Assembly (NCBI RefSeq): GCF_003990975.1
Contig: NZ_RZJR01000009.1
Location: 248,001 to 312,000, forward strand
Direction of reading: 5' to 3'
From: Cohnella sp. AR92
Lineage (GTDB): Bacteria > Bacillota > Bacilli > Paenibacillales > Paenibacillaceae
Length of the DNA: 64,000 nucleotides
Part shown: piece after piece, positions 8,476-17,727 of the stretch
Layout of the letters: each line of letters starts with the position of its first letter
Position numbering within the stretch: the stretch's first letter is position 1
Notes under the pieces: generated by a model
What the model was told of the DNA's origin: nothing
What the model saw: the letters and a program-made list of their open reading frames with translations, nothing else
Database searches by the model: none
Made by a program: the position numbers and the translations under genes

Positions 8476-8838
8476 ATGCAAAAGAATTCTCCCCAATGTC
8501 AGTTCGTCGGAACATTGGAAACGATCGTCGGCAAATGGAAGCCGTTAATCATTTATCTTCTGCTCAAAGGCGAACCCTTGCGGTTCAATGAGTTAAGAAG
8601 ACTGCTGCCCGATATCACTCAACGGATGCTTACGCTCTCTCTGCGCGAATTGGAGGAGGATGAGATCGTTAAACGAGTCGTTTATCCGCAAGTTCCGCCG
8701 AAAGTGGAATACTCCATCACGGAATACGGCATGAGCCTGTCTCCGGTGATGGAAACCTTACACCAATGGGGAGCGGCCCATGTTGAGCGAATGAAGCGCA
8801 CGAAGGAACGAATCATAACTAGCGACTCAGCCGATTGA
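8476..8838 (+). CDS. HxlR family transcriptional regulator
   Basis: 120 aa from ATG 8476, which has GGGAGG 7 nt upstream; an upstream in-frame ATG at 8428 lacks a ribosome site and lies within the promoter region. The winged helix shows the HxlR pattern TLETIVGKWKPLIIYLLL (residues 13-30), RFNELRRLLPDITQRML and EYSITEYG. Cys8 precedes the helix as in redox-sensing YodB/HypR-type members that react with quinones. Likely regulator of the divergent azoreductase gene; sensing by this cysteine is inference. Confidence 0.92.
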   Translation: MQKNSPQCQFVGTLETIVGKWKPLIIYLLLKGEPLRFNELRRLLPDITQRMLTLSLRELEEDEIVKRVVYPQVPPKVEYSITEYGMSLSPVMETLHQWGAAHVERMKRTKERIITSDSAD

Positions 8839-8979
8839 AAAATGAACCGTGAGCAGTGGATACTCGGCCTTCGAGGCATGGATTGGCAGGATTCGTATCA
8901 TCTATTTACAATGGCTGCCGAGGTATGTTATCCTGTTTCCAAAGTTTTCGAAATATATTGGCAAAGGCGGTGAGAATCC

Positions 8980-9261
8980 ATGGTCGAGGACAACGAGGAA
9001 GTCAAACAAGCAGTGAAAGTGTACAAAGCACTCGGAGAGCCGACCCGGATCAAAATAGCGATGCTTCTTAAGGAAGAAACGAGTCTCTGTTGTTCCGACA
9101 TCGGTAATAAGCTTGATTCCGTTCCAAATTCAACGCTGTCTCATCACTTGAAGCAGCTCACAGAAAGCGGCCTGCTCTCGCTGCGAAAAGACGGCACGTA
9201 CATTTATTACAGTGTCAATAAAGAAGTCGCTCTGAAGTATGCCCCGTATCTCCTGAAGTAG
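8980..9261 (+). CDS. ArsR family transcriptional regulator
   Basis: 93 aa, a single winged helix-turn-helix. The pattern ALGEPTRIKIAMLL (17-30), the recognition helix STLSHHLKQL (51-60) and the wing RKDGTYIYYSV (69-79) are typical. It has adjacent cysteines C37-C38 (SLCCSDIG) at the position of the metal-binding ELCVCD box, but not the CxC spacing, so metal sensing is doubtful. Start supported by AGGCGGTG before ATG. It precedes an MFS transporter gene flanked by two copies of a candidate operator. Confidence 0.92.
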   Translation: MVEDNEEVKQAVKVYKALGEPTRIKIAMLLKEETSLCCSDIGNKLDSVPNSTLSHHLKQLTESGLLSLRKDGTYIYYSVNKEVALKYAPYLLK

Positions 9262-9280
9262 TGGTTTTTTTATTCAATAT

Positions 9281-9296
9281 TTCTATGTATTTAGAA
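9281..9296 (+). promoter_or_regulatory. Candidate ArsR operator, copy 1
   Basis: TTCTATGTATTTAGAA contains the inverted repeat TTCTA-N6-TAGAA. It lies 20 nt after the arsR stop codon and is repeated at 9374-9389. Confidence 0.5.
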
Positions 9297-9320
9297 GTAT
9301 GGAATCAATTAAAGAGAAGT

Positions 9321-9336
9321 ACGGATAAGAATCCGT
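9321..9336 (+). repeat. Small inverted repeat between arsR and MFS gene
   Basis: ACGGAT-AAGA-ATCCGT is a perfect 6-bp inverted repeat followed by AGTCTTTT. It could be a weak terminator for arsR or another protein site. Confidence 0.3.
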
Positions 9337-9368
9337 AGTCTTTTGCTATATGCGTTTATCGTTCGCTT

Positions 9369-9389
9369 TATAATTCTATATATTTAGAA
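9369..9389 (+). promoter_or_regulatory. -10 element and candidate ArsR operator, copy 2
   Basis: A perfect TATAAT at 9369-9374 directly abuts TTCTATATATTTAGAA (9374-9389), the second copy of TTCTA-N6-TAGAA. A possible TTGCTA -35 is 20 nt upstream, longer than ideal. Binding here would cover the transcription start of the MFS gene. Confidence 0.5.
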
Positions 9390-9435
9390 ATATAAAACTA
9401 TCATATAGAGAGATACGAATAAGGAGATGGAGCGT

Positions 9436-10623
9436 TTGTCTTACAATTTGAAAATATATATGCTGGCTTTAGTCAGCTTTCTCGTCGGCACATCCGAATT
9501 CATCATTGCCGGCATTCTGGATAAAGTATCCGTCGATATTGGTGTCTCGGTTGCTGCGGCCGGACAGCTAATCACCGTCTTCTCCCTCGCTTATGGGTTC
9601 GGGACGCCATTCCTAATGGCAGCCGCCGCCAAAGTCGACCGCAAAAAGCTGATGTTATACGCGCTCTCGGTATTTATCGTTGGTAACGTCGCGGCTTACT
9701 TTTTCTCCGGCTTCGCCGCCCTCATTGTTTCCCGCGTTATTGTAGCGCTCAGCAGCGGCGTATTCGTTGTCACGGCACTCACGGTCGCTGCGAAGCTCGC
9801 ACCGGCGGAGAAGCAGGGCAGTGCCATCGCCACGCTCGTCATGGGCTTCAGTGCCGCGCTGATCGTCGGGGTACCCCTCGGCAGGCTAGTCGCTTCTGCT
9901 TATGACTGGAAACTGGTTTTCGGCGGCATCGGATTTCTCGGACTGTTCGCGATGCTGCTCATCGCCTTTGCGATTCCGAGGACGGATGGTGAGCAGCCGG
10001 TACCGCTGCGCGACCAACTCAAGCTGCTCAAGAATCCGAAAATCGCCGTTGCGCTCGGCATTACATTTTTCTGGCTAGGCGGCTACTCCATCACCTATAC
10101 GTATATTTCCCCCTTTCTGCTTGATATTACTGGAATGAGCGAGAAATTCGTAAGCATCGCACTGCTTGCGTTCGGAATCGCCAGTCTGATCGGCTCCAAG
10201 CTGGGCGGCTTTAGTACCGACCGTTGGGGATTCAAGCGTACTCTCGTGACCGGAATGCTGTTCCATTCAGCATGGCTAGTCGTGATTTCGTTTGCCGCAC
10301 ATTCGCCTTTGCTGATGTTCCCGCTGCTCATGCTCTGGTCCCTCTCCGCTTGGTCGTCTGGCCCAACGCAACAGTATCACCTGATCTCGCTCGCGCCCGA
10401 TGCGACCAGCATTATGCTTAGCCTAAACAGTTCCGTCCTGCAGTTGGCCATGGCTGCCGGCGCGGGTATCGGCGGTGGCATCGTGGAAGGCGCTTCGTTG
10501 ACCGACGTCACCTGGATTGGCGCTGCCGTCGTCGCCCTCGCCGCGCTCCTGTCGGCAGCGGCCTTCGGTTACTTCCGCGTCGTCGCGGCTTCCCGGGCAG
10601 GCGCAAGAAGGTCCAGCTCGTAA
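9436..10623 (+). CDS. MFS transporter (AraJ/YdhP-type sugar or drug efflux)
   Basis: 395 aa with about 12 membrane segments. The N-terminal FLVGTSEFIIAGIL (residues 13-26 from the chosen start) is the DHA1/AraJ-subfamily signature, with a basic loop VDRKKLM between helices 2 and 3. The start is set at TTG 9436 because AAGGAG (9421-9426) is 9 nt upstream; an ATG at 9427 directly abuts the Shine-Dalgarno and is unlikely. The gene lies downstream of arsR and its operator pair, so export induced through the ArsR protein is the simplest model. The substrate is unknown. Confidence 0.88.
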   Translation: MSYNLKIYMLALVSFLVGTSEFIIAGILDKVSVDIGVSVAAAGQLITVFSLAYGFGTPFLMAAAAKVDRKKLMLYALSVFIVGNVAAYFFSGFAALIVSRVIVALSSGVFVVTALTVAAKLAPAEKQGSAIATLVMGFSAALIVGVPLGRLVASAYDWKLVFGGIGFLGLFAMLLIAFAIPRTDGEQPVPLRDQLKLLKNPKIAVALGITFFWLGGYSITYTYISPFLLDITGMSEKFVSIALLAFGIASLIGSKLGGFSTDRWGFKRTLVTGMLFHSAWLVVISFAAHSPLLMFPLLMLWSLSAWSSGPTQQYHLISLAPDATSIMLSLNSSVLQLAMAAGAGIGGGIVEGASLTDVTWIGAAVVALAALLSAAAFGYFRVVAASRAGARRSSS

Positions 10624-10681
10624 TAAACCGCAATTGCTCCAACAGGGCAGCACCGAACGCGCCTGACCCATCATCTCAAGA

Positions 10682-10725
10682 AGAAGCCCGCAGCTACCGC
10701 TTTGACAAGCAGGCTGCAGGCTTCT
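10682..10725 (+). terminator. Putative terminator after MFS gene
   Basis: A 13-bp stem with one mismatch (10682-10694 with 10713-10725) is followed by an A/T-rich stretch but no clean T run. The remainder of 10624-10891 shows nothing recognisable. Confidence 0.45.
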
Positions 10726-10891
10726 AATCACAAGCTTTTAATTTGTTTTGTATCACTTAGCAGTATCTATGGAACCGTCTCGTCCAGCGAAGAAATATTC
10801 CGAACATAAACCATGAGCTATAACCTATTTTCCACCGGACAAATGCATTCGTGCATAATAGCAACCCACACAGGGTGGGAATAATTACAGG

Positions 10892-11707
10892 TCACTTCAA
10901 CCGCTGGCGTTGAGCCTCGAACAGAAGCACCGTGGCCGCCATGGCCACGTTCAGCGACTCCGCCTTGCCGGTCATCGGGATGATGATCGGCTGATCGACC
11001 AACGCCTCCGCCGCAGGAGACAGCCCGCTACCTTCATTCCCGAAGAGCAGCCAAGCATCGCGGCCGAGATCGACCTCGTAGCAGGACTTCGTCGCCTGCA
11101 GGCTCGTCCCGTACAAGACCTTCCCCTGCTCCCGGGCTTCGGGCAGCAGCTCCATCAGGTCGGCTTCCATAACCGGTATGTAGAAAAGAGTGCCCATCGT
11201 GGACCGGAGGGTCTTCGCGTTATACAGATCGGCCGTCCCTTTGCCGAGCACGACGGCGGCGGCACCGCTGGCGGCGGCGCTGCGGACGATCGTTCCGACG
11301 TTGCCGGGATCCTGCACGCCGTCCAAGACGACGACCGGTCCCGCTCCGTCCGCGAACAGAACGTCCCGCTCTATTTTCCTCTTATAAGCAACCGCGAAGA
11401 TCGGCTGAGGGGTCTCCGTCTCGACGCACTTCTCGATGATATCCGGCGACACCGGAATCCAGGAAGGCGACGTCCCGCCGCTCTCTCCCGACTCGAAGTA
11501 AGGAATCAGCTCGTCCGGTATACCCATTCCTTCCTCGAAGACAATGCATTCCAGCGGCCACCCGGAAGCGAGAGCCTCCCCGACAAGATGGACACCCTCC
11601 AGCTTGAAGCGCCCTTCCTTCTCGCGGGCTTTGCGTTCCGACAGCTTCGCCCACCCCTTCACCCGGGGGTTCGAGAGCGACGCGAGCGCAGGTTCAAGGT
11701 TCGGCAT
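10892..11707 (-). CDS. TrmH/SpoU family RNA 2'-O-ribose methyltransferase
   Basis: 271 aa. An N-terminal RNA-binding region (SLSNPRVKGWAKLSERKARE, FKLEGVHLVGEAL) precedes the SPOUT knot domain. Motif 1 is LDGVQDPGNVGTIVRSA (about 128-144), motif 2 is LLFGNEGSGL, and motif 3 contains IPMTGKAESLNV near the C-terminus, which binds SAM. Likely modifies rRNA or tRNA ribose; the target nucleotide cannot be assigned. The first 14 nt overlap the end of the KtrA-like gene, and GGAG lies 7 nt before ATG, indicating translational coupling. Confidence 0.93.
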   Translation of the reverse strand: MPNLEPALASLSNPRVKGWAKLSERKAREKEGRFKLEGVHLVGEALASGWPLECIVFEEGMGIPDELIPYFESGESGGTSPSWIPVSPDIIEKCVETETPQPIFAVAYKRKIERDVLFADGAGPVVVLDGVQDPGNVGTIVRSAAASGAAAVVLGKGTADLYNAKTLRSTMGTLFYIPVMEADLMELLPEAREQGKVLYGTSLQATKSCYEVDLGRDAWLLFGNEGSGLSPAAEALVDQPIIIPMTGKAESLNVAMAATVLLFEAQRQRLK

Positions 11708-12365
11708 AAGCTTGCTCCAATCGGGTCAACTGCTCGTTGCGGCCGACGATGACCAGAATATCGCCCTTGAGCAGAGGCTCGTCCGACGGGAAGGAGATAT
11801 TCATCTGGTCGTTGCGCTTGACCGCCATGACGTTGCACTGGTATTCGGCCCGAATATCGAGCTCCCTCAGGTTCTTGCCGCGCATGGCGGTCGGCGCCGC
11901 CAGCTCCACGATGCTGTAATCGTGGGAGAGATCGATGTGCTCCATGATATTCGGCGAGATCAGGTTGTGGGCGACGCGCAGGCCCATGTCCCGTTCCGGG
12001 AAGACGACCTTGTCGGCGCCGATCTTGTTCAATACCTTGCCATGCAATTCATTCTGCGCTTTAACGATGATCTTTTGTACGCCCAGGTCCTTCAGGATAA
12101 GCGTCGTCAGAATGCTGGCTTGAATGTCCTCGCCGATCGCGACGACGACGACGTCGAAATTACGGATCCCGAGCGCCCGCATCGCTTCTTCGTCGGTCGA
12201 GTCCGCCGATACGGCATGGGTAACGATGTTGACGACATCCTGTACACGTTCCGCATTGTCGTCGATAGCCAGCACCTCGTAGCCCATATCGCATAAGAAT
12301 TTGGCGACGCTGGAGCCGAAGCGTCCCATGCCGATAATCGCGTATTGTTTCTTGTTCTTTGCCAT
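11694..12365 (-). CDS. ktrA: Ktr/Trk potassium uptake regulatory subunit (RCK protein)
   Basis: 223 aa. The RCK_N Rossmann domain (residues 7-130) starts with IIGMGRFGSSVAKFL and has acidic D35/D36 after the second strand, for NAD(H)/ATP-type nucleotide binding. An RCK_C (TrkA_C) domain follows at about 140-220. In Firmicutes KtrA forms an octameric ring gating the KtrB membrane channel, and RCK_C binds c-di-AMP. No ktrB is in the window. A TATAAT (12419-12414) lies upstream, with a weak TTTCAT 18 nt before it. Confidence 0.92.
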   Translation of the reverse strand: MAKNKKQYAIIGMGRFGSSVAKFLCDMGYEVLAIDDNAERVQDVVNIVTHAVSADSTDEEAMRALGIRNFDVVVVAIGEDIQASILTTLILKDLGVQKIIVKAQNELHGKVLNKIGADKVVFPERDMGLRVAHNLISPNIMEHIDLSHDYSIVELAAPTAMRGKNLRELDIRAEYQCNVMAVKRNDQMNISFPSDEPLLKGDILVIVGRNEQLTRLEQAYAEP

Positions 12366-12473
12366 AACCGCAGCCTGCCTCCTCCCAATCCGTTAGCCAA
12401 CCTTTATCAATTTATTATAACTTAACTTTCGCCGCCTATGAAATCAAGACCGAAGGCAGGATTCGAAACGAAG

Positions 12474-13889
12474 TCAACCTTCGCGAACGAGGACATCCTG
12501 CTTCGCCTCCAATTGCCGGTTGCGGCTAGGCAAGCGCAGCGCTGCCATCCCTCCCGCGAAGGATAGGATGCTGGAAGCGATAATCGCCGGAGAGAATCCG
12601 TCCGTGAACGATTGAGCGCTGTCGTAACCTCCGCAGGCATGGAACACGGTTGCGAGAATCGCGATGCCGAATACGCTCCCGAGCTGCCGCAGCGTATTGA
12701 ATACGCCGGAGGCTTTGCCGATCTCGTACGGCGCTACCGATCCCATTACCGCGCTCATCGTGGACGGCTGCGCCATGGACAATCCGCATCCGCTGATGAG
12801 CATCGGGGCAACGAAATGCGTATAAGAAGTATCGGGAGCTGCGATCAGTCCGATCCACAGCATGCCAGCCGCGTGCATGAAGTGCCCGACAACGATTAGA
12901 GGCTTCTCGCCGATCCGCTTCACGACGCTGCCGGCGGCGGGCGCGACAAGAAAGATGGAGGCGGTCCAAGGCAGCATACGAAGTCCCGCTTCGAACGGAC
13001 TGTAGCCATGTGCGATCTGCAGATATTGGCTGATAAAGAATAAGGCGCTGATCAATGACGAATAGAGCAAGAAGTTTGCCGTATTGCCCATGGAGAAGGC
13101 GCGATTCCGAAACATTCGCATCGGCAGCATCGGATGACGGGAGCGGCTTCCCCAGAAGACAAACAGCAGCAGGAAGAAGATTCCCCCCGCGATAGGCAGC
13201 AAGATCTCCAGGCTGAGCCAAGCTGCGCTGTCGGTTCGAATCAATCCCCACACCAGGCTCAGTACGCCGCAAGCCGCGAAGAGAATACCCGGCAGATCAA
13301 GCTCGCGATTCGGTCCATAGCTCTCGTCGATGCGGTTCCATAAAGCCCCAAGAAGCAATCCCCCGATCGGAGCGTTCAGCCAGAATATCCATGGCCAGGA
13401 CAGCCCCTCGGTGACCGCGCCACCTACGACCGGGCCTGCAATGACGGCCAGACCGATGATACCGCTGAAGATCCCCATGATCTTCGCTCGCGTCTCCGGC
13501 GGGAACGACGCGCTGAGAATCGCGACGGCAAGCGGCATGATCAAGGCCGCTCCCACCCCTTGAATCGCCCGGAAAGCAATCAGCCATTCCAGACGATGGG
13601 CCAATGCGCACGCGACGGAAGCCGCCGTAAAAATTCCGATGCCCGCCGCGAACATCCGCCGCCTTCCGAACCGGTCGCCCATCGCCGAAGCGGTCATTAA
13701 GAGAACGGCGAAGGTCAAAATATAAGAGTTGACGATCCATTCCAACGCCGCAAGCGAAGCGCCGAACTCCTTCTGAATCGTGCTGAGCGAAGTGGATACG
13801 ACCGATGTATCCAAGACGACCATGAAGGCAGCTAAAGATAAGAGAAGCAACAACCATACGCTCGAAATCGATCCGTTCCCTTTTTTCAT
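12474..13889 (-). CDS. MFS transporter, DHA2 (EmrB/QacA) family
   Basis: 471 aa with about 14 membrane segments, as in the DHA2 family. The first helix carries LDTSVVSTSLSTI (motif D1), GDRFGRRRMF is motif A in loop 2-3, and GVGAALIMPLAVAIL with GPVVGGAVTEGLSWPWIFWLN forms motifs B and C of the antiporters. Likely a proton-coupled multidrug exporter. Single gene with GGGAG upstream of ATG. No regulator is directly adjacent. Confidence 0.92.
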   Translation of the reverse strand: MKKGNGSISSVWLLLLLSLAAFMVVLDTSVVSTSLSTIQKEFGASLAALEWIVNSYILTFAVLLMTASAMGDRFGRRRMFAAGIGIFTAASVACALAHRLEWLIAFRAIQGVGAALIMPLAVAILSASFPPETRAKIMGIFSGIIGLAVIAGPVVGGAVTEGLSWPWIFWLNAPIGGLLLGALWNRIDESYGPNRELDLPGILFAACGVLSLVWGLIRTDSAAWLSLEILLPIAGGIFFLLLFVFWGSRSRHPMLPMRMFRNRAFSMGNTANFLLYSSLISALFFISQYLQIAHGYSPFEAGLRMLPWTASIFLVAPAAGSVVKRIGEKPLIVVGHFMHAAGMLWIGLIAAPDTSYTHFVAPMLISGCGLSMAQPSTMSAVMGSVAPYEIGKASGVFNTLRQLGSVFGIAILATVFHACGGYDSAQSFTDGFSPAIIASSILSFAGGMAALRLPSRNRQLEAKQDVLVREG

Positions 13890-13967
13890 TGCATTCGACT
13901 CCCTTTTCTACGATTGATGAGATCGTAAGGAAGTCGGCCGGAAGGATTCGATTTCTACATCGACAAT

Positions 13968-13993
13968 AAAAAAACTTCGGCGTAAAGCCGAAG
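13968..13993 (-). terminator. Terminator hairpin on the minus strand
   Basis: CTTCGGC-TTTAC-GCCGAAG followed by seven Ts on the minus strand. It would stop transcripts coming from the yesMN side after passing antisense to sspI. The rest of 13890-14142 includes a 16-nt perfect palindrome (AGCCGCGATCGCGGCT, 14102-14118 area) just before the sspI ribosome site. Confidence 0.7.
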
Positions 13994-14142
13994 CGGGGGA
14001 CCCGGTTTACCGGTATAATACGACTGCAATGGATCGATTCTTTGACGGAAAGGCATCCGCTTCGCGGCATATCTCCGTCCGGACGAGGGAATTCTACACA
14101 AAGCCGCGATCGCGGCTCTTCATACCCAAAGGAGGATCGCCC

Positions 14143-14364
14143 GTGACGCTTACCATGAGCTTGCGCGAAGCCATTGTGCACCGGGTCAAAGACAAGAAGC
14201 AGGAGGAGCTTCGCGATGTGATCGAGGATTCGATCGGCAATGCGGAGATGACGCTCCCCGGTCTTGGCGTGCTGTTCGAGATGATCTGGCAGCACAGCGC
14301 TCCCGAAGATCAGCAGAAGATGGTGAATATCCTGCACGGCCAGCTCCAGTCGTCCCCCTCTTGA
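14143..14364 (+). CDS. sspI: Small acid-soluble spore protein I
   Basis: 73 aa from GTG 14143, chosen because AAAGGAGG lies 7 nt upstream. The sequence LREAIVHRV (6-14), LPGLGVLFEMIWQH (37-50) and the final helix match the SspI family in order and length. SspI is made in the forespore under SigG and packed in the spore core, so this gene identifies the organism as an endospore former. A SigG promoter could not be assigned with confidence. Confidence 0.92.
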   Translation: MTLTMSLREAIVHRVKDKKQEELRDVIEDSIGNAEMTLPGLGVLFEMIWQHSAPEDQQKMVNILHGQLQSSPS

Positions 14365-14386
14365 ACCGACCGGCTGCGGCCGTAAG

Positions 14387-16147
14387 CTAATCTTGCCCGG
14401 ACTCCGAGATCGGCAGCGTAATCTTGACCGCCGTTCCATAACCCGGCTCGCTCTCGATGCGAACTCCGTAACCCGGGCCATACAGCAATTGAAGGCGACT
14501 GTGGACATTATCGATTCCGATGCCGGATAGATGATGTCTCTTTCGCGCGTTTGCTTGGCTCGCTTCGGCAGACATGCCGATCCCATCGTCCATCACTTCC
14601 AGCACGAGCCGGTCTCCTTGCCTGCGGGCGAACAGGTGAATGTTGCCGTTCTGATGCCCCGGGAAGGCATGGAAGAACGCATTCTCCACGAATGGCTGCA
14701 GAATGAGCTTGGGCACGTACAGGTTCCGGCAATCGTCGGCGACCTCGTAATGCACGTCGATCCTCTCCCCGTACCGGATCTGATTGATGAAGACGTAGTG
14801 CTTCAGCGTCTCGATCTCCGTCTCTACCGTTACCCGGTCTTCCGTTCGGCCGAGCGTGCTCTGGAGCATCGAGATGAGGCTGTCGATCGTCTGGTCGACT
14901 TGCTCCGTCCGATGCATCTTGGCCAAGTATTTGATCGTGCTGAGCGTATTATACAGAAAGTGCGGATTGATCTGCATCTGCAGGGCGTTCAGATCCGCCT
15001 TCCTCCGCTCCTGCTGCTCGATGACGAGCTTATCGGTGTATTGCTCGATCTCCTTAATCAACCGATTATACGCGTTCGCCACCACATTCGTCTCGTAGCT
15101 GCCGCTCTCCTGCAAGGGATGGAAGACCAGACTGTCCCCTTTGGACGTCTGCATCGTCTTGACCAGCTGATAGAGAGGCCGGGTGATCCGCCGGCTGAGC
15201 AGATAGACGAACGCGATACTGGCGATGAGCACGATAGCAACCTGCTTGCTGATCTCCTCCGATATCGAGTACAGAGGCGCGAACGCCGTTTTCTGCTCGA
15301 TCTCCTCCAGCAAGTACGCGTCGTATTCCGGCAAGTAGAAGCCGAGATAGGTAATCTTATCCGACTTCAACATCAACACGCCGTCTTTCTCCCCGGCCGC
15401 TGCCTTCGCGACGGCGAGCATCTCCGGGTTGTTCCGGCTCGTCCACTCCCGCTTGCTGCTCGACATGACCATTCCGGCGGAGGATACGAGAGAGATATCG
15501 ATCCCCTTCGAGAGATAGGGACTGTACTTCTGGTAGATATTCTGCTCGTCGATGACGACGGCGGCATAGCCGTAAATAAGGTTCGTCCGACCATCGACCA
15601 GAGGCTTCGTGGCAAAAATAAAGTTGTCGTAAGGAACCGAATCGGCGAACAAGTCCGGGCTGCTGTTGTAGCGAATGAGGTTCGGAATTTGGCCGTTGAC
15701 GGTCATGTATTTGGAGACAATGTCCTGAGGGATCTTGTCCCACTTCAGCGCATTGCTCGAATAGTGCCTCCCCCCCTTGCCGGGCAGGGCAGACACGATA
15801 ATATGCGAATGCTCCGGGCTTAAATAGTCCTTATAGAGATCCATGTAACGACCGAGCGCGATAACCAGGTTAAGCTGCTCCAATGGGGTAGTGGCCGGTT
15901 TCGTAATATAATTGCGGAAAGCGTTGCTGCCGTTCACCTGAAGCATCGTATTCGTGACTTGGTCGTTGTATTTCAACAGGTCCTCCGTCATCAGCCGCAG
16001 ATTGGCCGAGGCGCTCTTCACGACCTGCCGCAGCAGGATACGTTCCGAGAGGCTTGTCGCCGCCATCGTGAGTATGAAGGAGATAAGGACCATCCCCGAC
16101 AGGATCAACAGGACGATCCGCACGAAGATGCTGTTCTTCCGGAACAC
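14387..16147 (-). CDS. YesM-type sensor histidine kinase
   Basis: 586 aa. A membrane segment at about 8-30, a large extracellular Cache-type sensor (about 35-290), a second membrane segment, HAMP (RRITRPLYQLVKTM), then the His_kinase family domain with the phosphoacceptor in NPHFLYNTL, and a HATPase_c domain with ENAFFHAF (N box) and DDGIGMS (G1). Starts at GTG with a GGGGGGAA ribosome site, 17 nt after the response regulator. Pairs with the regulator to control the divergent sugar importer; the ligand is probably a saccharide bound outside or via the solute-binding protein. Confidence 0.93.
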   Translation of the reverse strand: MFRKNSIFVRIVLLILSGMVLISFILTMAATSLSERILLRQVVKSASANLRLMTEDLLKYNDQVTNTMLQVNGSNAFRNYITKPATTPLEQLNLVIALGRYMDLYKDYLSPEHSHIIVSALPGKGGRHYSSNALKWDKIPQDIVSKYMTVNGQIPNLIRYNSSPDLFADSVPYDNFIFATKPLVDGRTNLIYGYAAVVIDEQNIYQKYSPYLSKGIDISLVSSAGMVMSSSKREWTSRNNPEMLAVAKAAAGEKDGVLMLKSDKITYLGFYLPEYDAYLLEEIEQKTAFAPLYSISEEISKQVAIVLIASIAFVYLLSRRITRPLYQLVKTMQTSKGDSLVFHPLQESGSYETNVVANAYNRLIKEIEQYTDKLVIEQQERRKADLNALQMQINPHFLYNTLSTIKYLAKMHRTEQVDQTIDSLISMLQSTLGRTEDRVTVETEIETLKHYVFINQIRYGERIDVHYEVADDCRNLYVPKLILQPFVENAFFHAFPGHQNGNIHLFARRQGDRLVLEVMDDGIGMSAEASQANARKRHHLSGIGIDNVHSRLQLLYGPGYGVRIESEPGYGTAVKITLPISESGQD

Positions 16148-16164
16148 GGGCTTCCCCCCGACTT

Positions 16165-17727
16165 TTATTGTAGAATTTGATTGCGGAATTCGACCGGCGT
16201 CATCCCCGTCATCTTCTTGAATACCTTCGAGAAGTAATTGTGCTCGGAGAAGCCGGTCAATCGGCTGATCTGGGAGATCGTCAGATTCGAAACAGGCAGC
16301 AGCTCCTTCGCCTTCTCGATTCGAACCCGGTTGATATAGGCGGTTAGATTCTCGTTCGTCCGCTGCTTGAAGTAAGTGGATAGATAGCTGTAGTTCATAT
16401 GAAGCTGCTCCGCCAGATCTGCCAGCGAGATGTCGTTCGAGTAATTCTCGTTCACGTATTCGTAAATCTTGTTCAAGAGGAACGATTGCTGCTGATCCTG
16501 GCTACGGAATGCTTCCGACTCCAGCTCGGCGAAGAACTGCGTCAGAATCTCTTCCAGCTCGGCGAGGTCCAAGGCGAGATCGATCGTCTTGAACAGCTTC
16601 AGCCGGGCCTGGCTCGTCTCCGTGATCGGCAGCTTCAGATGCTCCAGGTTGCTCAACGCGGTATACACGATATTTTGCGAGAAACGCTTTAAGCTGTATT
16701 CGTCATAAGCCTGAAGAGACTGCATCCGGACGAATAGCGCTTTCAATTGAGCGAACGCCTTATCGAGGGCGACGACCCGCAGGGAAGCGGTGAACTGCGC
16801 GTGATCGAACGGGATCGGTTCCGACTCCAGGCGAATCTTCGTCTCCGTGACGCAATGCTGCTTCGGAAAATAGAACAGTTTGCCCAGGCACTGGGTCAGG
16901 CGGTCATTCGTCGCGGCGATCTGCTCCAACGGCTCGAACGCTCCCGAGAGGACGAACACGATGGATCCCAGCGCTTCCTTCGCCTCCTGCGTGAACTGGC
17001 GCAGGACGGTGATCGCTCGGACGACTTCGTCCGGGTGGTAATTCAGAAGCAGCAGGATCTCATTCTCCGGGAACGCGCACGCATAGTCGAATCCGTTCAT
17101 ATGCTTCTTGGCCAAGCCTAGCAATTGCTGTTCCAACTGGCTCTGCGTCTGCTTGCTCCTCGAAAGGGCGGGGCCGGTCGAGGCTTTGACGATCCGATAG
17201 TGGGAAGAACGAAAAAAAGGGCTTAACCGCCGCACGTACTCTTTTTCATCCCCCTTCTCCTTCCCTCCTCCAAGCCACTCAGCTAACAGAAGGGACGGAT
17301 CGGCTTCCTGCTTCCCGCGATCCTGCCGGTCCGGGCCGCCTTCCCCTCCAAGCGTCCGAATGAGCTCGATAAGCTCGGGCGCCGATACCTTCGGCTTCAG
17401 CAGGTAATCGGTCACTCCGAACTTGAATACTTCCCGAACGTACTCGTACTCGCTGTAGCTGCTGAGCACGACGATCTTCACCTCGGGATAACGCTTCCGC
17501 ATCTCCTTCGTGAACTCGACGCCGTCCATGACGGGCATGACGATGTCGGTCACGACCACGTGCGGACGGGCGGACTCCATATATTGAAGCGCTTCTTCGC
17601 CGTTGGCGGCTTGCGCCACGATCTCGATGCCGTATTCGGACCAATTGCACAAATGGACGATTCCCGTACGCAGGATGGCTTCATCGTCGACGATCATGAC
17701 GCGATACGTCCCTGTATGCGGTAACAT
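16165..17727 (-). CDS. YesN-type response regulator with AraC output domain
   Basis: 520 aa. Receiver domain at 9-125 with phosphoacceptor D61 (VVVTDIVMPVMDG) and the conserved K in LLKPKV. A long linker of about 280 residues is followed by an AraC/XylS double helix-turn-helix at about 418-518 (SLADLAEQLHMNYSYLSTYFK; ISRLTGFSEHNYFSKVFKK). First gene of the two-component operon, divergent from the sugar ABC importer, and typical for carbohydrate-uptake regulation in Paenibacillaceae. ATG is preceded by AAGGTGG. Confidence 0.95.
   Translation of the reverse strand: MLPHTGTYRVMIVDDEAILRTGIVHLCNWSEYGIEIVAQAANGEEALQYMESARPHVVVTDIVMPVMDGVEFTKEMRKRYPEVKIVVLSSYSEYEYVREVFKFGVTDYLLKPKVSAPELIELIRTLGGEGGPDRQDRGKQEADPSLLLAEWLGGGKEKGDEKEYVRRLSPFFRSSHYRIVKASTGPALSRSKQTQSQLEQQLLGLAKKHMNGFDYACAFPENEILLLLNYHPDEVVRAITVLRQFTQEAKEALGSIVFVLSGAFEPLEQIAATNDRLTQCLGKLFYFPKQHCVTETKIRLESEPIPFDHAQFTASLRVVALDKAFAQLKALFVRMQSLQAYDEYSLKRFSQNIVYTALSNLEHLKLPITETSQARLKLFKTIDLALDLAELEEILTQFFAELESEAFRSQDQQQSFLLNKIYEYVNENYSNDISLADLAEQLHMNYSYLSTYFKQRTNENLTAYINRVRIEKAKELLPVSNLTISQISRLTGFSEHNYFSKVFKKMTGMTPVEFRNQILQ

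Noticed and set aside
13968..14020. Sequence resembling part of a c-di-AMP (ydaO) riboswitch: GCCGAAGCGGGGGACCC
   Set aside because: The following GGGGTGAAT block and the 5' half of the aptamer are missing, and the stretch begins with a terminator. The likeness is short and probably chance.
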